In this document: positions 9,618 through 18,640 of the stretch, one piece after another
How positions within the stretch are numbered: position 1 is the stretch's first letter
How the letters are laid out: each line of letters starts with the position of its first letter
Assembly: GCA_015654535.1 (NCBI GenBank)
Contig: JAATGU010000136.1
Span: 1 to 64,000, forward strand
Direction: 5' to 3'
Length of the DNA: 64,000 nt
DNA from: Bacteroidales bacterium
Lineage (GTDB): Bacteria; Bacteroidota; Bacteroidia; Bacteroidales; Bacteroidaceae
Translations under genes and position numbers: made by a program
Notes under the pieces: generated by a model
The model's input: the letters and a program-made list of their open reading frames with translations, nothing else
What the model was told of the DNA's origin: nothing
Database searches by the model: none

Positions 9618-9908
9618 TTATGAATGATTAAAAAACAATATATACAAAAATGCAATTGACAAAATAAGCAATAAAATAATCAATAACCACTTGTTTCTAA
9701 CAGCCCACTCTTTGTATATTAAACATATAATTCCTAATAAAATAATTCCTATTATAGGGAACATATCAATACCTTTTGCAAAAATAATTAATAAATATTG
9801 TTCCCCTCCAGCATGTTGAGAATCAACGGCACTTGCTACAATGTATAAAATAATCCAATAAAGAAAGAATGATATAAGCAATATTCGCAAAGGATTACAC
9901 TTTTTCAT
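9618..9908 (-). CDS. Small membrane protein of unknown function (96 aa)
   Basis: I do not recognise the family. The protein has three strongly hydrophobic segments: residues about 8-28, a middle segment around IIGIILLGIICLIY, and LLIILLLILSIAFLYILFF near the C-terminus. A short basic stretch, KEWAVRNKW, lies before the last helix. The next small gene, at 10027, has the same layout, with YQSWINNNK at the equivalent place, so the two may be diverged paralogs. Both are read leftwards and are 118 bp apart. Codon use and the helix pattern support a real gene; nothing points to a role. Confidence 0.6.
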   Translation of the reverse strand: MKKCNPLRILLISFFLYWIILYIVASAVDSQHAGGEQYLLIIFAKGIDMFPIIGIILLGIICLIYKEWAVRNKWLLIILLLILSIAFLYILFFNHS

Positions 9909-10026
9909 ATTTCGTTTTTATGTTTTTCATTAAGGAACAATTTCACCATTTACCAACTTTTAGAAAATATGTATTTGACTTTTATTTCTTTTGATAACAC
10001 ACCAAATTTGGAGCATTACCCTACCG

Positions 10027-10305
10027 TTATATAAACGACGATCGTATATAGAATATTATACAAATTGTCCAAACAATCAGTATAGTTGAGAATATTGCGA
10101 CTCCTACTTTATTATTGTTTATCCATGATTGGTAAAAAAATGAACTAATAATAAAAGCAATAGTACAAACAAATAGAGCTAAATAGAAAGAATACACTGC
10201 AATTGCAAAGGGTTTTTCGGAAACATCATCTATAATAAACATAAACAAAATTGTTAATGTCACCAAAGCCCCTAAAGTAAGTAATGTTATTTTAACAGGA
10301 TTCAT
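10027..10305 (-). CDS. Small membrane protein of unknown function (92 aa)
   Basis: The protein has three predicted transmembrane helices: about residues 6-25, 34-58 and 68-88. A polar loop, YQSWINNNK, sits between helices two and three. Size, topology and this W/N/K loop resemble the 96-residue protein encoded just downstream, which suggests an old tandem duplication. No signal-peptide cleavage site and no known catalytic motif are visible. The function is unknown. Confidence 0.58.
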   Translation of the reverse strand: MNPVKITLLTLGALVTLTILFMFIIDDVSEKPFAIAVYSFYLALFVCTIAFIISSFFYQSWINNNKVGVAIFSTILIVWTICIIFYIRSSFI

Positions 10306-10397
10306 GATTAATTATATTTAATTTGAAACTATATTGCCATCTACACCTTGTAGTATCCATATCTACAGCCCTTTTCATCTTCTCTTTTCCCGCAACC

Positions 10398-10511
10398 TCA
10401 TCTTTTGAAACGGTTGATAATCTGATTACCGTTCTTAAACTGTATCGTATCCGGCAAATTTAATAAATTATACCAGATGGAGACTCTTTCACGGTCAAAA
10501 CCTGCAATCAT
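10398..10511 (-). pseudogene. Possible short gene remnant (37 codons)
   Basis: In the 281-bp gap between the small membrane protein and the GH8 gene, a leftward frame reads MIAGFDRERVSIWYNLL and ends at a TGA. Its composition is protein-like (W, Y, F and charged residues well mixed), but it is very short, has no clear ribosome-binding site, and the frame is closed just upstream. It could be a fragment of a lost gene or a tiny unannotated gene. The family is not recognised. Confidence 0.2.
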
Positions 10512-10586
10512 ATTGCCATTAGTTATAGTACTCCATTAGTTAAATCTCTATTATTAGTAAAAGTGAATAAATAATGTAATCTGTAT

Positions 10587-11858
10587 TTATAAAATGATTT
10601 GATAACGTCCGCTTAAATGCATCAAACTAAAAAGGTACAAAAAACCATCATAGTAGGCATCAAAATAACCATCAGCATAGGGTTCATGCTTTGCATTCCA
10701 TAGTGCATCAACAAATTGGCGAGTAATATTATTATTTGCAGCGAGAGAAACGGCTGCGGAAGTAGCTACAAATCCCAATGAATGCCGAAGGGTTTGATAA
10801 CCTCCCACTGGCAGTACAAAACTAACCGGAGTCCCATCTACATTATACTGATCTACAAAATCATTAATCCCTTGTTGATAAAGGAAACGCTGAATCCGAT
10901 TGGCGTACTTTGTTTGGAATTCTTTATCAGCTGCCGACCATGAATAGTCTAACGCAATGTTCATCGGGACTCTCCAAGAGTCAAAACGAAACTGAGCTCC
11001 AGGGTGAAAACTCGTTGCTTTGGGTGTTCCATCATATTCTGAATAATCAGAGGTGAGTCCGGTTGTAGAATTCGTTGCTTTATGCAGGAACTTACGAGAT
11101 TCTGCCGCACATGCTTTCCAGAAATCTGCACGCCCATCATTTGCCCATTTAGCCCAGACTTCATAAAATGCAGGAACCTGATAGGATGGATCGGTAAACT
11201 GATAACCACCTGTGTCGGGAACAAAAGTAATCAATTTATGCTCTTTATTAATGAGATTCGTTACCCCCTCTTTACCAGTCTTTGACATCATAACATCCAA
11301 AATATGCCTTGCTTCGGCATGGTAATTGATTCCTGTATTGTCTCCCCAACGATTGGAAGCAAAAAGCAATGACGTTACAAAGTAGAGTTCTCCATCCGAT
11401 GCTGAGCCTTCTGCATTATGTTCTCCTGTTACTTTACAGCTCCAGGCAAAATAGGCATCCTTGCTTCCTCCCTGATATTGCATATATCTCTTTGCCCAAC
11501 GCCAGAGTCGATCAAAAACATCCTTCTTATCAAACTGGACAGCAACCATCAATCCATAAGACATTCCCTCCGTGCGAACATCATTATTCTTTAAGTCCGA
11601 TACGTAAGCCATTGAGTCGCCTTGTTCAAAATAAACTTTGTGCACCCCTTCAAACACTCCCTTGTATGCAGCTTCCAACTTTAAGTTTATAGAATCCTCT
11701 GGATATCCTGCTTCGGCAAAGAGATTACGATACTTATTTGTTTCCCAAGCTCCTTTTTCCCAAGGAGCCAATATTGGTTGTTCCTGACTTTTCGCTAAAA
11801 AAGCAAAGAATAGAGAACCGGTACAAAGAATGATCCGTTGAATAGTCTTTTTTTTCAT
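10587..11858 (-). CDS. GH8 reducing-end xylose-releasing exo-oligoxylanase
   Basis: About 423 residues from the ATG at 11858; an in-frame ATG at 11912 exists, but the leader MKKKTIQRIILCTG with a signal peptide ending near AKSQ makes 11858 the better start. The (alpha/alpha)6 barrel of glycoside hydrolase family 8 is recognisable. It has the general acid Glu97 in RTEGMSYGLM, Asp155 in GSASDGELYF, and the probable base Asp293 in FRFDSWRVPMN. These match the catalytic set of the Bacillus halodurans reducing-end xylanase type (EC 3.2.1.156). It should remove xylose from the reducing end of xylo-oligosaccharides, probably in the periplasm. A GH35-like scrap lies directly upstream on the same strand and a GH43 gene is divergent, which suggests the remains of a xylan locus. 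Confidence 0.88.
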   Translation of the reverse strand: MKKKTIQRIILCTGSLFFAFLAKSQEQPILAPWEKGAWETNKYRNLFAEAGYPEDSINLKLEAAYKGVFEGVHKVYFEQGDSMAYVSDLKNNDVRTEGMSYGLMVAVQFDKKDVFDRLWRWAKRYMQYQGGSKDAYFAWSCKVTGEHNAEGSASDGELYFVTSLLFASNRWGDNTGINYHAEARHILDVMMSKTGKEGVTNLINKEHKLITFVPDTGGYQFTDPSYQVPAFYEVWAKWANDGRADFWKACAAESRKFLHKATNSTTGLTSDYSEYDGTPKATSFHPGAQFRFDSWRVPMNIALDYSWSAADKEFQTKYANRIQRFLYQQGINDFVDQYNVDGTPVSFVLPVGGYQTLRHSLGFVATSAAVSLAANNNITRQFVDALWNAKHEPYADGYFDAYYDGFLYLFSLMHLSGRYQIIL

Positions 11859-11941
11859 GATGTTATGTCTTAAAAAGGCCGCTCCAATGAGTAAAATTGG
11901 AAGGGTCTTCATTACTAAAGGCTCAAAAATGAGCCATCTGT

Positions 11942-12114
11942 TTATTTCTTCAAAAATTTAGAAGTAACCACACCAGTCGAAGTGACTACTTTAAGAGCTT
12001 TCTGATAAGAAACATTGGACATACTGGAGTTTCCAAGCTCTATACCAAAAATCAGAAAAGGTTTGCCTCCTACTATGAACTGAGAGTAGCTTTGCCTTGC
12101 TTTCGTGTTTTCAT
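11942..12114 (-). pseudogene. Remnant of a GH35-like / DUF5597 glycosidase gene
   Basis: From an ATG at 12114 the frame reads MKTRKQGKATLS and then stops. After a frame change it reads FIVGGKPFLIFGIELGNSS and ends in SKFLKK at a TAA (11942). The middle string matches the start of the catalytic domain of GH35-like enzymes with a DUF5597 tail, usually V.GKPFL...GELGNSSAS. The span of 173 bp is not a multiple of three. The few residues after the match do not look like the expected continuation, so most of the gene has probably been deleted. The fragment keeps a promoter-like box upstream and is followed by GH8, so it was probably the first gene of that operon. Confidence 0.6.
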
Positions 12115-12138
12115 TTTATAGATTTTAAGATTATCTGT

Positions 12139-12146
12139 CAAAAGTA
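12139..12146 (-). promoter_or_regulatory. Putative -7 box for the GH35-like remnant and GH8
   Basis: The minus strand reads TACTTTTG, a full TAnnTTTG match, 25 bp upstream of the ATG of the GH35-like remnant. It may still drive the GH8 gene behind it. A second CAAAAGTA occurs at 12248-12255. The -33 element is weak (TTG at about 17 bp). Confidence 0.4.
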
Positions 12147-12273
12147 ACTTTTATATAGATAAACAACTTTTTCATAGGTAACAAAAAGTAGTCTATTGGT
12201 TACGTCGTTGCAAGATGTAACCCAAATGATAACATTTGACACGGAGGCAAAAGTAATATAAAAGAAATAAGGT

Positions 12274-12281
12274 TACCTTTG
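12274..12281 (+). promoter_or_regulatory. Putative -7 box of the GH43 gene
   Basis: TACCTTTG matches the Bacteroidetes -7 consensus and lies 24 bp before the GH43 start codon at 12306. No good -33 box is found at normal spacing; the nearest TTTG (12235-12238) is too far away. This suggests dependence on an activator. Confidence 0.5.
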
Positions 12282-12305
12282 CCTCATTATTAATCTTCTA
12301 ATACT

Positions 12306-14009
12306 ATGATAAAAAGACTCATTAAAATATTTGTAATCTGCACCTTATATCTTTTCTCATTTAGCATACAAGGTCAGGTAAACCACGCTGCCTTCAACTA
12401 TGTGGAATACAAAGGAATGGATACCCGCTTCAATCAGTCAATCAATCCTGAAAAAGAATATTTCAATCCTATTATCAGTGGCTTTTATCCTGATCCAAGC
12501 ATTTGCCGTAAAGGAGATGACTATTATATGGTAAATTCCAGTTTTGCCTTCTATCCGGGGATTCCTATTTTTCATAGTAAAGATCTAGTGCATTGGGAGC
12601 AACTGGGGTTTGTCTTAAGTCGTCCGTTACAATTAAATCTTGATGGAATACGGATCTCCGGCGGTATATATGCTCCATCCATTACTTATAATAAACTGAA
12701 CGACACTTTTTATGTGATCACCACTTGTGTGGATGGTATTGGAAACTTTGTGGTAAAAAGCAAATATCCGGAAAAAGACTGGTCGGATCCTATTCCACTT
12801 CCTGAAGTGGGTGGGATTGATCCATCTCTCTTTTTTGACGAAGATGGCAAAGGATATATTGTAAACAATGATGCACCGGCAGGAAAAGCTGAATGGGAAG
12901 GGCATAGAGCTATTTGGATTCATCAATATGACAAAGAGTCCGATCGCACTTTTGGTACTGCCCAAGTAATTATAGATGGAGGATCAGATAAGAGTAGTCA
13001 TCCGGTATGGATTGAAGGACCACATCTTTATAAGAAGAATGGATCATATTATTTAATGGCTGCCGAAGGAGGAACTGGAGAAAAGCATTCGGAAGTAGTC
13101 TTTCGCAGTGATAAAGTAAGCGGGCCTTATTTCCCCTACAAAGAGAATCCGATTCTTACGCAGCGAAACATGCCTCAAAAAAGAACCGACAAGGTTACTT
13201 GTGTGGGACATGCTGATTTAATAGAAACGCCTCAAGGAAAATGGTTCGCAGTATTTCTCGGTTGTCGTCCTTACGAAGGCGATTTCTATAATACCGGACG
13301 AGAAACCTTTCTACTTCCTGTTACTTGGAAAGATAATTTTCCGGTTATATTGAAGAAAGGAGAGCCTGTTCCAACTATTGTAAAAAAAGAAAATCTCAGC
13401 CCGACTACTACCCCCTTAACAGGAAACTTTTCTTGGAAGGATGAGTTCAATACAAAAAAAATAGCATATAAATGGACTTTTATCCGTACTCCACGCGGAG
13501 ATTGGTGGAAACAAATAGACAGGCAACTTGTTATAGATGCTTTACCACGCAACATCAATAAAGTATGTAATCCTGCATTTATAGGAATTCGTCAGCAACA
13601 TTCTTGTTTTGAATTTGTCACTGAAATGAACTTTGTACCTAAAAACGAATCGGAACTGGCAGGTGTTGTCTGTTTTCAAAATGAAAATTATCATTTAATT
13701 TTTGGAAAGACAAAAATAAAAGGAAAAGGAACATTAGTTGTGGAACGTTCCGAAGGAAAGTCTTTGCGGATTAATGCATTCATCATTCCAGAGGTTTACA
13801 AAAATGCTTCCGTCAAGCTTAAAATAGTTGGAAACGGAGGAATCTATTCTTTTTATGCGGCATTTGGCAAAAAAAAGAATTGGCTACCCATTGCACAAGA
13901 CGTGGATGGCAAAAATCTAAGTACTCACCTTGCCGGTGGATTTGTAGGAAGTATTATCGGACTATATGCGACATCTGCCAGTGATTCAAAAATCGAAGAG
14001 AAAAAATAG
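12306..14009 (+). CDS. GH43 family glycosidase (beta-xylosidase / arabinofuranosidase type)
   Basis: A protein of 567 residues with a signal peptide ending near IQGQ. A five-bladed GH43 propeller spans about residues 52-350, and a C-terminal beta-sandwich about 375-560. The catalytic triad of the family is in place: base Asp63 in GFYPDPSICR, the pKa-setting Asp172 in GGIDPSLFFDEDG, and acid Glu237 in WIEGPHLY. The two-domain layout is that of the beta-xylosidase-type members of the family, so cleavage of xylosides or arabinosides from xylan fragments is likely. It is divergent from GH8 and convergent with the GH25 gene, 4 bp from its end. The exact substrate needs assay. Confidence 0.9.
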   Translation: MIKRLIKIFVICTLYLFSFSIQGQVNHAAFNYVEYKGMDTRFNQSINPEKEYFNPIISGFYPDPSICRKGDDYYMVNSSFAFYPGIPIFHSKDLVHWEQLGFVLSRPLQLNLDGIRISGGIYAPSITYNKLNDTFYVITTCVDGIGNFVVKSKYPEKDWSDPIPLPEVGGIDPSLFFDEDGKGYIVNNDAPAGKAEWEGHRAIWIHQYDKESDRTFGTAQVIIDGGSDKSSHPVWIEGPHLYKKNGSYYLMAAEGGTGEKHSEVVFRSDKVSGPYFPYKENPILTQRNMPQKRTDKVTCVGHADLIETPQGKWFAVFLGCRPYEGDFYNTGRETFLLPVTWKDNFPVILKKGEPVPTIVKKENLSPTTTPLTGNFSWKDEFNTKKIAYKWTFIRTPRGDWWKQIDRQLVIDALPRNINKVCNPAFIGIRQQHSCFEFVTEMNFVPKNESELAGVVCFQNENYHLIFGKTKIKGKGTLVVERSEGKSLRINAFIIPEVYKNASVKLKIVGNGGIYSFYAAFGKKKNWLPIAQDVDGKNLSTHLAGGFVGSIIGLYATSASDSKIEEKK

Positions 14010-14013
14010 ATCA

Positions 14014-14838
14014 TTACTGAGGCAACGAATTAGGTTTCAGATCTTTAATTATCACTTTTTCTTCTTCCTTTTTACCGGTGAGCATAACATCATTCAGTGT
14101 AAAATTAGGATTGATTAGATTCACATCTACATACCCACGAATTCCATCGACTCGTCCTGTATGAGTAAACTGCCAAATTTTCCATTCGTTACCATCGCGT
14201 AATACCGGCTTTCCTTCTCCATACTGAGCCACAAAAATTTTATAACCCGTGTAGTGGTCTGCCAGATAAAGATTATAAAAAAAGCTCATCGTATAGATAA
14301 TGGGCTTCTGCCCGTAATAAGTTTCCAACTCATTTAAAAAAATCTGAAATTGCATGTGAAACATTTCAGGAGTCCAGTGCTCACATTCCTCAATATCCAC
14401 TACAGGTATAAGATCCTGAGACCCTTTATTAACACTCTGCTTAAAGTTTTCAAATTGTACTTCCGCAGAAGATCGGGTCGTAAAATAATGATAACTACCC
14501 ACTAAAATACCTTTTTCTTTAGCATGTTGAATATTTCTTTCATAATATTCATCTTTAATAGTACCTCCTTCAGTAGCTTTCACATAAACAAAACTAATTT
14601 TATTATTCATGTAATGCTCCACTTGATTCCAGTCTATTGTTCCTTGGTAGTGAGAAACATCAAGACCGCATATTCCTTCCACAACCCGGGGCATTTTAGG
14701 TGCTCTGGCTACTCTGATCACTTTAGAATGCCGGGCCTTTTTCTTTGGGATATAATGATGTCTTCTCCTATGAGCATCAACATTCAAAGATAATATAAGG
14801 AATAATAGAGATAATATAATTGATAGGTATTTCTTCAT
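14014..14838 (-). CDS. Exported GH25 family lysozyme (1,4-beta-N-acetylmuramidase)
   Basis: A protein of 274 residues with a hydrophobic leader (about 1-21) and a basic His/Lys/Arg-rich linker (about 23-50). A GH25 barrel begins at CGLDVSHYQGTIDW. The catalytic acidic residues are seen at Asp60 and in the PVVDIEE strand (Asp148, Glu150), and the C-terminal VDVNLIN motif is present. The family hydrolyses the MurNAc-GlcNAc bond of peptidoglycan. A role in the organism's own wall turnover or against competitors is possible. It is transcribed alone, convergent with GH43, from a promoter in the 328-bp gap to its right. Confidence 0.92.
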   Translation of the reverse strand: MKKYLSIILSLLFLILSLNVDAHRRRHHYIPKKKARHSKVIRVARAPKMPRVVEGICGLDVSHYQGTIDWNQVEHYMNNKISFVYVKATEGGTIKDEYYERNIQHAKEKGILVGSYHYFTTRSSAEVQFENFKQSVNKGSQDLIPVVDIEECEHWTPEMFHMQFQIFLNELETYYGQKPIIYTMSFFYNLYLADHYTGYKIFVAQYGEGKPVLRDGNEWKIWQFTHTGRVDGIRGYVDVNLINPNFTLNDVMLTGKKEEEKVIIKDLKPNSLPQ

Positions 14839-14863
14839 TGTGCACTATTGAATAAAAGCGGAG

Positions 14864-14871
14864 CAAAGGTA
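14864..14871 (-). promoter_or_regulatory. Putative -7 box of the GH25 gene
   Basis: The minus strand reads TACCTTTG (TAnnTTTG match) 26 bp upstream of the GH25 start codon at 14838. No -33 TTTG at normal spacing is seen. Confidence 0.5.
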
Positions 14872-15071
14872 CGGATTTTATTCCTTTGATAATATCTTTT
14901 GCAAAATTAGTCCGCTTTTAAAAAGAAAATTAAAGGGATTTTAAGAATTTTAGGAAAACTTTCCTTCAATAGACTCCTGATATTACTGATGAAAGGAATA
15001 TTCAAGTTACTATTACGCTAAAAAACTATCAGATTAATAATATTTATCACACTTATATTAAGACTATATTA

Positions 15072-15079
15072 TATCTTTG
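15072..15079 (+). promoter_or_regulatory. Putative -7 box of the GH18-CE4-GT2 fusion gene
   Basis: TATCTTTG matches the -7 consensus and would give a leader of about 80 nt before the ATG at 15167. The remaining 14872-15071 DNA is AT-rich with no other recognisable element. Confidence 0.45.
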
Positions 15080-15166
15080 CGAAATATTTGTCTACAAAAG
15101 ATACTGTATGTATATAGAAAGCTCATTTAGACAAAGAAAAAAATTACTTAAAAGAATGATTCAAAG

Positions 15167-18100
15167 ATGAATAGACAAGTTTTTCAAACAGAAAACCCGT
15201 CAAGATGGCGAAATTTTAAATGGAGTATGAGGTTCTTCATTTTTATTGCAACTATTCTTATTACCGCATTAATCCTCATGCTCTTTATTGAAAAAAGTCC
15301 TTCGTTACCATTTAAACGAGATTATAAAAGTGTGATCACAGCTTCCAAGCCCTTTATGCAGGAAACAAAATTATCGAAGGAATACAAAGGCTTTCGTGGT
15401 TTTATTACGGATAAGAAAGCACAAACTAATTATGAAAAAGAAAAATTAGAGAGATTCGGAAAATATAAAAAGTCAAGTTCTAATTTAAGTAAAACTTGTC
15501 AGAATAAGTTAATCAAAACATGGAGTAAATTTCCAGCAGGTATTCGTTCTGCTTTTTATGTCTCTTGGGATCCACAATCATTTTACTCCTTAAAAAGAAA
15601 TATTAAAAATCTAAATCTTGTAATGCCAGAGTGGTTCTTTATTGACCCGAATGCCGACACTGTAAAAATACAAGTTGATAAAAGAGGGTATAACTTAATG
15701 AAAAAAAACGGTATTCCAATTATGCCAATATTAAGTAATAACTCTAACCGTGTATTTAGGTCTGAAGCAATAGGCCGCATTTTACATAACCCTCTAAAAA
15801 GGCGAAAATTAATTGTAAAAGTCTTAGCTGAATGTCTTTTACATAATTATGTAGGAATAAATCTTGACCTTGAATCGCTAAACGAAAAGAACGATGCCTA
15901 TTTAATTCAGTTCGTCAAAGAATTATCCAATGCCTTTCATTCAAAAGGATTGTTAGTTACACAAGATATCATGCCCTTTAACGAAGACTATAACGTTAAA
16001 GAATTGGCTAAATACAATGATTATTTATTCTTAATGGCTTACGATGAATATTCCTCAGACGGTGATCCAGGTCCTATTAGTTCACAAAAATGGACCGAAG
16101 CCGTACTTGACAATTTAGCCCGAAAAGTACCCTGCGAGAAAATTATTTTAGGACTTGGTGCATTTGGTTACGACTGGTCCAACTCTTCTGATGACAATCA
16201 AAGTGTTACTTTTCAGCAAGCATTATCAAGAGCCAGCGCCAGCGAATCTAAAATAGATTTTGACAACGATACTTATAATCTGAACTATTCTTATAAAACT
16301 GACCAGAATGTGATTCATCAGGTTTACTTTACAGATGCTGCCACTCACTTTAACACCATGAGATTTGGCTCGGAATATGGCTTGGCAGGTTTCGGCATTT
16401 GGAGACTTGGTAGTGAAGATAATAGAGTCTGGAGTTTTTACAATAAGGATACCTCAAAAGAAGGATCAAAAAAAATCAATATAAAGGCCTTCCAAAATAT
16501 AAAAATGACCAGTGGTATAGATTACATCGGCGACGGAGAGATTCTTGATGTATTAAATACCCCTCATCCTGGAAAGATATCTATAGAACTTGACACGACA
16601 GAAATGCTCATATCCGAAGAAAACTATGAGAAAATCCCAACTAGTTATCAAGTAAGAAAATATGGGGAAGCTCCTCAAACAAAGTTGGCATTAACTTTTG
16701 ACGATGGTCCAGACGAAACATATACTCCTCAAGTTCTTGATATTCTGGCCAAATACCATGTTCCAGGAGCTTTCTTTGTCGTAGGGCTACAAGCTGAAAA
16801 GAATCTGCCTCTACTTAAGAGAATCTACAAAGAAGGTCACGAAATAGGTAATCATACTTTTACTCACCGAAATGTGGCAAAGATTTCTAAAGAGCGAGCA
16901 TTAATTGAATATAAATTAACTCGTTTACTTATTGAATGTATTACGGGGCACAGCACCATCCTCTTTAGAGCTCCTTACAATGCTGATAGTGAGCCTGAAT
17001 CAATGGAAGAAATTATTCCTGTGGCTCTGGCAAGAACACAGAATTATCTAGATATTGGTGAAAGTGTTGACCCCGAAGATTGGCAAGTGGGGATCTCTGC
17101 TGACACAATTTTCGCCAGAGTAGTTAAGTCTGTTCAAGAAGGTAGAGGTAGTATCATTTTATTGCATGATGCAGGTGGAGAAACAAGAAAAGAAACAATC
17201 AAAGCACTCCCCCGAATTATTGAATATTTTCAAAAAAGAGGATACACCTTTACAGATCTGGCTACATTGCTTAATAAAAAAAGAGATGATTTAATGCCGG
17301 CTGTTCCAAAAGGAAGTGATTATTATATCATGCAATTCAATTTATCATTAGCAACAATCACTTATTGGATAAGTAATTTCCTATCTTCTCTCTTTATAAT
17401 ATTTATTTTTTTAGGGATAGGTCGTTTAATCTTCATGGTTATATTGACTATAAGAGAAAGGCGTAAAGAGAAGAACTTTAAATTTGATCATAGACTATTA
17501 GAAAATGCACCGTTAGTCTCCATTATTGTTCCGGCTTTCAATGAAGAAGTAAACGCCGTTTCTTCACTGAACAACTTATTAAATCAGGATTATCCTAATT
17601 TTAATATTATCTTTGTAGACGATGGAAGTAAAGACGAGACCTATAAAAGGGTTTCCGATGCTTTTTCTAACAATAGTAAAGTGGAAATATTTACAAAGAC
17701 AAATGGTGGTAAAGCATCTGCACTTAACTTCGGCGTTATGCAGACAAATTCAGAGTATGTGATTTGTATAGACGCAGACACAAAGCTCTATCCTACTGCT
17801 GTTTCATTAATGATGCTACATTTCTTAGATGAAAATATAAATAAAAACCTGGGAGCAGTGGCAGGAAATGTGCAAGTGGGCAATCAGAACAATCTTCTTA
17901 CAAAGTGGCAAGCGATAGAATATATTACCAGTCAGAATTTTGATCGAATGGCTTATGCTAATATAAACGCAATAACAGTTGTTCCTGGTGCAATTGGCGC
18001 CTTTAGGAAAGCAGCTATTGACGATGCCGGAGGATTTACTACTGATACGTTGGCAGAAGATTGTGACTTAACAATACGCATTTTAAAAGCCGGATATATA

Positions 18101-18589
18101 ATAGGTAATGAAAATAGAGCCGTTGCTATGACCGAGGCTCCTGAGCGAACAAAACAATTTATCAAACAACGTACCAGATGGACTTTTGGTGTGATGCAAA
18201 CTTTTTGGAAACATAGAGATACTCTTTTTAGCAAAAAATATAAAGGATTAGGAATATGGGCTATGCCAAACATTTTAATTTTCCAGTTCTTTATTCCGTT
18301 CTTTTCTCCATTAGCTGATCTCTTTATGCTTATAGGGATTTTTACTGGCAACGCAGAAAGAATAGGAATCTATTATCTTATGTTTATGCTTGTTGATATG
18401 AGCATTTCCGTAGCAGCATTTCTTTTTGAAAAAGAGAATGTAAGTAAACTGATTTGGATTATACCTCAACGGTTCTGGTATCGCTGGATCATGTATGTTG
18501 TACTCTTCAAAAGTTTTAGGAAAGCTTTGAAAGGAGAACTGCAAACATGGGGAGTATTAAAGAGGACAGGAAATGTAGGAGACATTTAA
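15167..18589 (+). CDS. Three-module membrane enzyme: GH18-like + CE4 deacetylase + GT2 synthase
   Basis: A protein of 1140 residues. Residues about 22-43 form a membrane anchor. A GH18-like barrel follows (about 115-440) with the active-site strand INLDLES (Asp234, Glu236). Then comes a NodB-type polysaccharide deacetylase (about 505-705) with TFDDGPD (Asp512, Asp513) and metal-binding His563 and His567 in GNHTFTH. Hydrophobic segments lie around 722-765. A processive GT2 domain (about 785-1030) has VDDGSKDE, the acidic ED motif in TLAEDCDL, and QRTRW at 1001-1005. C-terminal membrane helices end the protein. The topology implies outward-facing hydrolase and deacetylase modules with a cytoplasmic synthase. 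This is the chemistry of a PgaC/PgaB-like beta-linked N-acetylhexosamine polymer system in one chain. Product and export route are unknown. Confidence 0.9.
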   Translation: MNRQVFQTENPSRWRNFKWSMRFFIFIATILITALILMLFIEKSPSLPFKRDYKSVITASKPFMQETKLSKEYKGFRGFITDKKAQTNYEKEKLERFGKYKKSSSNLSKTCQNKLIKTWSKFPAGIRSAFYVSWDPQSFYSLKRNIKNLNLVMPEWFFIDPNADTVKIQVDKRGYNLMKKNGIPIMPILSNNSNRVFRSEAIGRILHNPLKRRKLIVKVLAECLLHNYVGINLDLESLNEKNDAYLIQFVKELSNAFHSKGLLVTQDIMPFNEDYNVKELAKYNDYLFLMAYDEYSSDGDPGPISSQKWTEAVLDNLARKVPCEKIILGLGAFGYDWSNSSDDNQSVTFQQALSRASASESKIDFDNDTYNLNYSYKTDQNVIHQVYFTDAATHFNTMRFGSEYGLAGFGIWRLGSEDNRVWSFYNKDTSKEGSKKINIKAFQNIKMTSGIDYIGDGEILDVLNTPHPGKISIELDTTEMLISEENYEKIPTSYQVRKYGEAPQTKLALTFDDGPDETYTPQVLDILAKYHVPGAFFVVGLQAEKNLPLLKRIYKEGHEIGNHTFTHRNVAKISKERALIEYKLTRLLIECITGHSTILFRAPYNADSEPESMEEIIPVALARTQNYLDIGESVDPEDWQVGISADTIFARVVKSVQEGRGSIILLHDAGGETRKETIKALPRIIEYFQKRGYTFTDLATLLNKKRDDLMPAVPKGSDYYIMQFNLSLATITYWISNFLSSLFIIFIFLGIGRLIFMVILTIRERRKEKNFKFDHRLLENAPLVSIIVPAFNEEVNAVSSLNNLLNQDYPNFNIIFVDDGSKDETYKRVSDAFSNNSKVEIFTKTNGGKASALNFGVMQTNSEYVICIDADTKLYPTAVSLMMLHFLDENINKNLGAVAGNVQVGNQNNLLTKWQAIEYITSQNFDRMAYANINAITVVPGAIGAFRKAAIDDAGGFTTDTLAEDCDLTIRILKAGYIIGNENRAVAMTEAPERTKQFIKQRTRWTFGVMQTFWKHRDTLFSKKYKGLGIWAMPNILIFQFFIPFFSPLADLFMLIGIFTGNAERIGIYYLMFMLVDMSISVAAFLFEKENVSKLIWIIPQRFWYRWIMYVVLFKSFRKALKGELQTWGVLKRTGNVGDI

Positions 18590-18640
18590 AGATAGATAAA
18601 GATTATTACTTCCTATAAACTACTTAAAAACGAGATAAAG

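Noticed and set aside
11859..11912. ATG at 11912 as start of the GH8 protein
   Set aside because: The extra 18 residues precede an ordinary signal peptide starting at the ATG at 11858, so the upstream start would place the leader internally.
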